Below are positions 6,062 through 6,745 of a stretch of 6,745 nt of DNA, piece by piece (the stretch's first letter is position 1; the number at the start of each line of letters is the position of its first letter). Below the pieces are notes generated by a model. The model saw only the letters and a program-made list of their open reading frames with translations. It was not told the DNA's origin and made no database searches. The position numbers and the translations under genes were made by a program. The stretch is from Lachnospiraceae bacterium (GTDB lineage Bacteria > Bacillota > Clostridia > Lachnospirales > Lachnospiraceae), in contig JAILNW010000258.1 of NCBI GenBank assembly GCA_024691145.1, forward strand, positions 1 to 6,745, written 5' to 3'.

Positions 6062-6745
6062 CTAATCTTCATACTTTGACCAGCTTCCACTATACTTCTC
6101 ACCATTACTGTTAGAAAAAGTATAAATGTATCCGGATTCCACAAAGTTTACATTATCTGTCTGATTAGAGTTGCCCCATTCTTTTTTATCATTATTAATA
6201 AATAGGAATTCATTAACTCCTTCTGGAAGTGATGCAGCAAATACATGGGCATCGTTGCCAACCTTCTCCATCTTAGTTAACTGTTCGCCCTGTTCCCATG
6301 AGTAAATGTAGCATTCAGTCCAGCCTGAATTACTTACATCAGCATAAACCATCCTGCTTTCCTTAGCATCTTCACTTTCCTTTGGTTCTTTAGAATCTTC
6401 ATCTTCGATATTTTCTACATCTTTAGAATCATCCTGACTTGCATCATCTGCGGCTGGACTGTTATCTGAAGCTTCACCTCTTGCTTCAATAACCTTAACA
6501 TAGTCCTCACCATATTCAAGCAATCTGTCACAATCAAGTACATCCTGAAGATTTACTTCACCACTTTTATTAATGTCAAAGTAATCCTTCATTGTAACGG
6601 TACTGTCTCCAAGAAGAAATCTTATAATATATCTTCCGTTAAAATCATCTAACTCGTCACACTCTTCCTGATTCTCAGTCTCAACATCAGTTTCTTCAAA
6701 CTTCATTATGCTATCATCATTGCTTGCAAATGCACTACTTCTCCC
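6062..6745 (-). CDS. Secreted protein with dockerin-like module and C-terminal CBM26-like domain (N-terminus cut by right edge)
   Basis: The frame is open from the right edge to TAG at 6064-6062, giving 227 visible residues. The first visible residues, GRSSAFA-SNDD, look like the end of a signal peptide, so only about 25-30 residues may be missing. ATG 6706 has no binding site and is probably internal. Numbering from that Met, residues about 9-66 resemble a type I dockerin: RYIIRFLLG (25-33), then a good calcium loop DINKSGEVNLQD (44-55); the first loop is degenerate. An Asp/Glu/Ser-rich linker covers about 77-117. Residues about 119-207 resemble CBM26 starch-binding modules, with SGWTECYIYSW (127-137), aromatic residues at Y133, Y135 and W137, and GNSNQTDN (178-185) near the end. 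No catalytic domain is visible. It is probably an extracellular glycan-binding protein that may dock on the cohesin-like product encoded 12 nt downstream. Family calls are by eye. Confidence 0.65.
   Translation of the reverse strand, partial: GRSSAFASNDDSIMKFEETDVETENQEECDELDDFNGRYIIRFLLGDSTVTMKDYFDINKSGEVNLQDVLDCDRLLEYGEDYVKVIEARGEASDNSPAADDASQDDSKDVENIEDEDSKEPKESEDAKESRMVYADVSNSGWTECYIYSWEQGEQLTKMEKVGNDAHVFAASLPEGVNEFLFINNDKKEWGNSNQTDNVNFVESGYIYTFSNSNGEKYSGSWSKYED

Noticed and set aside
6704..6706. ATG at 6706 as the start of the dockerin/CBM26-like gene
   Set aside because: No ribosome binding site precedes it. The frame stays open to the window edge, and the upstream residues resemble a signal-peptide cleavage region.

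Overview
The window is low-GC, and every supported gene lies on the minus strand, so transcription runs from base 6745 towards base 1. A Gram-positive Clostridia member, most likely a gut or rumen Lachnospiraceae-type Firmicute, fits best. The reasons are the AT-rich codon use, strong AGGAGG-type ribosome binding sites, a ribD-ribE-ribBA order like that of Bacillus and Clostridium, and large secreted proteins of the fibro-slime, cohesin/dockerin and starch-binding kinds. This assignment is inferred from content; no marker gene is present.

Layout in transcription order. (1) 6745-6062 is the 3' part of a secreted protein with a dockerin-like module, an acidic linker and a C-terminal module resembling CBM26 starch-binding domains. 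(2) 6049-4952, 12 nt further on, encodes a signal-peptide protein with a cohesin-like domain, a Thr/Glu/Pro/Val repeat stalk and a C-terminal membrane anchor. The two look like one operon. (3) At 4944-4880 a sigma-A-type promoter and a 13-bp terminator hairpin overlap between this surface operon and the riboflavin genes. (4) 4863-1878 holds the riboflavin operon ribD, ribE, ribBA, closed by a terminator at 1864-1809. (5) 1808-1566 is intergenic, with a possible relic of a surface-protein membrane anchor and a promoter candidate. (6) 1565-1 is the N-terminal 521 residues of a large secreted fibro-slime adhesin-like protein that runs off the left edge.

How the genes work together. RibBA makes 3,4-dihydroxy-2-butanone 4-phosphate from ribulose 5-phosphate and opens GTP. 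RibD deaminates and reduces the GTP-derived pyrimidine. RibE dismutates 6,7-dimethyl-8-ribityllumazine to riboflavin. Lumazine synthase (ribH), usually the last gene of this operon, is not in the window, and no FMN riboswitch precedes ribD. The flanking surface genes have no metabolic link to riboflavin. The cohesin-like and dockerin/CBM26-like neighbours could form a small cell-surface glycan-binding complex.

The most notable points are the ribD promoter/terminator overlap, in which the promoter's own transcript should lack half of the terminator hairpin, and the paired cohesin-like and dockerin-like surface proteins.
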